A DNA stretch of 64,000 nt from assembly GCA_028571685.1 (NCBI GenBank), contig CM053154.1, positions 12,246,001-12,310,000 on the forward strand, given 5' to 3'. The notes under the pieces are model-generated. The model did not search any database, was not told where the DNA came from, and worked only from the letters and a program-made list of their open reading frames with translations. The DNA is from Heterohyrax brucei (lineage: Eukaryota; Chordata; Mammalia; Hyracoidea; Procaviidae). Shown piece by piece: positions 63,615 through 64,000 of the stretch (the first letter of the stretch is position 1; the number at the start of each line of letters is the position of its first letter). The position numbers and the translations under genes were made by a program.

Positions 63615-64000
63615 GACCTAGAAAGGACCATTCATCTATCAGTTTATTGTACAGTGGTGACTTGCATATTTCTGTGATCTTAGAAGCTATGCCACCAGTA
63701 TTTCAAGTACAAGCAGTCATCCACGGTGACAAGTTTCAGCTGAACTTCCAGACTAAGAAGGACCTGGTACTGTATTTCTGAAAAACGTAGCCAGCAAAAA
63801 CCTATGAACAGCAGCAGAACATCATCTCATACACTGCCAGAAGATAAATTCGCATTACAAGGTAATCAAAAGACAACTGGTGAAGAGCTGTCTCCTCAAA
63901 GAAGAGTCAACGTTAATGATGTGGATGGGGAAAAGCTTTCAGGATCTTCATTCACTATTGTCACACAATTCAAAATGAGAAGAAACAGCTGCAAATATCC
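63615..64000 (+). mobile_element. RTE LINE 5' end, continuing past the window
   Basis: 'atcagtttattgtacagtgg', 'tagaagctatgccaccagta', 'caaaagacaactggtgaaga' and 'aggatcttcattcactattg' follow the RTE 5' UTR, which is also seen reversed at 42090-42318. It is the only copy here with the 5' end joined to an apparent ORF start, so a much longer element may lie to the right. Confidence 0.85.
63975..64000 (+). CDS. Start of RTE ORF (partial, cut by window edge)
   Basis: 'atgagaagaaacagctgcaa' fits the first codons (MRRNSCK) of the RTE protein, before its endonuclease domain. Only eight full codons are visible, so whether the frame stays open cannot be judged. Confidence 0.55.

Noticed and set aside
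1-64000. CRISPR arrays, operons, phage or bacterial defence systems
   Set aside because: No regularly spaced repeats, ribosome-binding sites or packed genes. The DNA is clearly mammalian.

Overview
This is mammalian nuclear DNA, AT-rich and dense in interspersed repeats. It is most likely from an afrotherian, and an elephant or close paenungulate relative is my best guess. The main evidence is about 30 copies or fragments of a tRNA-derived SINE of AfroSINE type. Its head carries Pol III A/B boxes and its 3' end reads 'gtcgctatgagtcggaa'. It sits beside many copies of an RTE-clade LINE with the same 3' end, a lineage-specific L1 with a long 3' UTR, and a young MaLR/ERVL-like LTR family. Mammal-wide fossils (MIR, L2, L1M, MLT1, hAT and mariner remnants) lie underneath. 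The species is inferred from remembered repeat families, not from a database search.

I found no host protein-coding exon, tRNA, rRNA or other functional RNA gene that I can defend. Nearly all open frames fall in repeats or are short chance frames. The window reads as intergenic or intronic DNA.

Layout. 1-7 kb: an RTE-derived element at the left edge, an inverted L1 tail, an RTE 3' end, a MaLR LTR with intact 5-bp target duplication, then a decayed L1M cut by another LTR and a SINE. 7-13.5 kb: mostly repeat-free, with an L1M carrying two head-to-head SINEs. 13.5-17.5 kb: a long alternating purine-pyrimidine tract, an L1 3' UTR split by an LTR, an RTE end, MIR, and a truncated L1 with 15-bp target duplications. 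17.5-23.5 kb: sparse repeats and an LTR. 23.5-31.3 kb: a SINE-rich stretch and two inverted copies of a repeat I cannot name. 31.3-37.4 kb: L1 material, including an internally deleted L1. 37.7-42.5 kb: an exact 87-bp tandem duplication, an MLT1 LTR, a MIR split by a hAT element and two SINEs, an L2 split by a SINE, and a compact RTE 5'/3' fusion. 42.5-52.3 kb: LTRs, two consecutive L1 tails, several RTE 3' ends and weak unexplained frames. 52.3-58.8 kb: SINE, L1M, the longest RTE copy (minus strand, recognisable reverse transcriptase), mariner and MITE remnants, and a 73-bp inverted repeat. 58.8-64 kb: LTRs (one in an RTE with a perfect target duplication), L1M, hAT, SINEs, and the 5' end of an RTE that runs off the right edge just as its reading frame begins.

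The coherent biology is a retrotransposon community. The RTE LINE, its compact internal-deletion derivatives and the AfroSINEs share terminal sequence, which fits SINE mobilisation by RTE. I found no new multi-gene system. The best leads are the RTE/SINE architecture, the tandem and direct repeats, the inverted repeat, the Z-DNA-type tract and a few repeat-free segments that may be regulatory.
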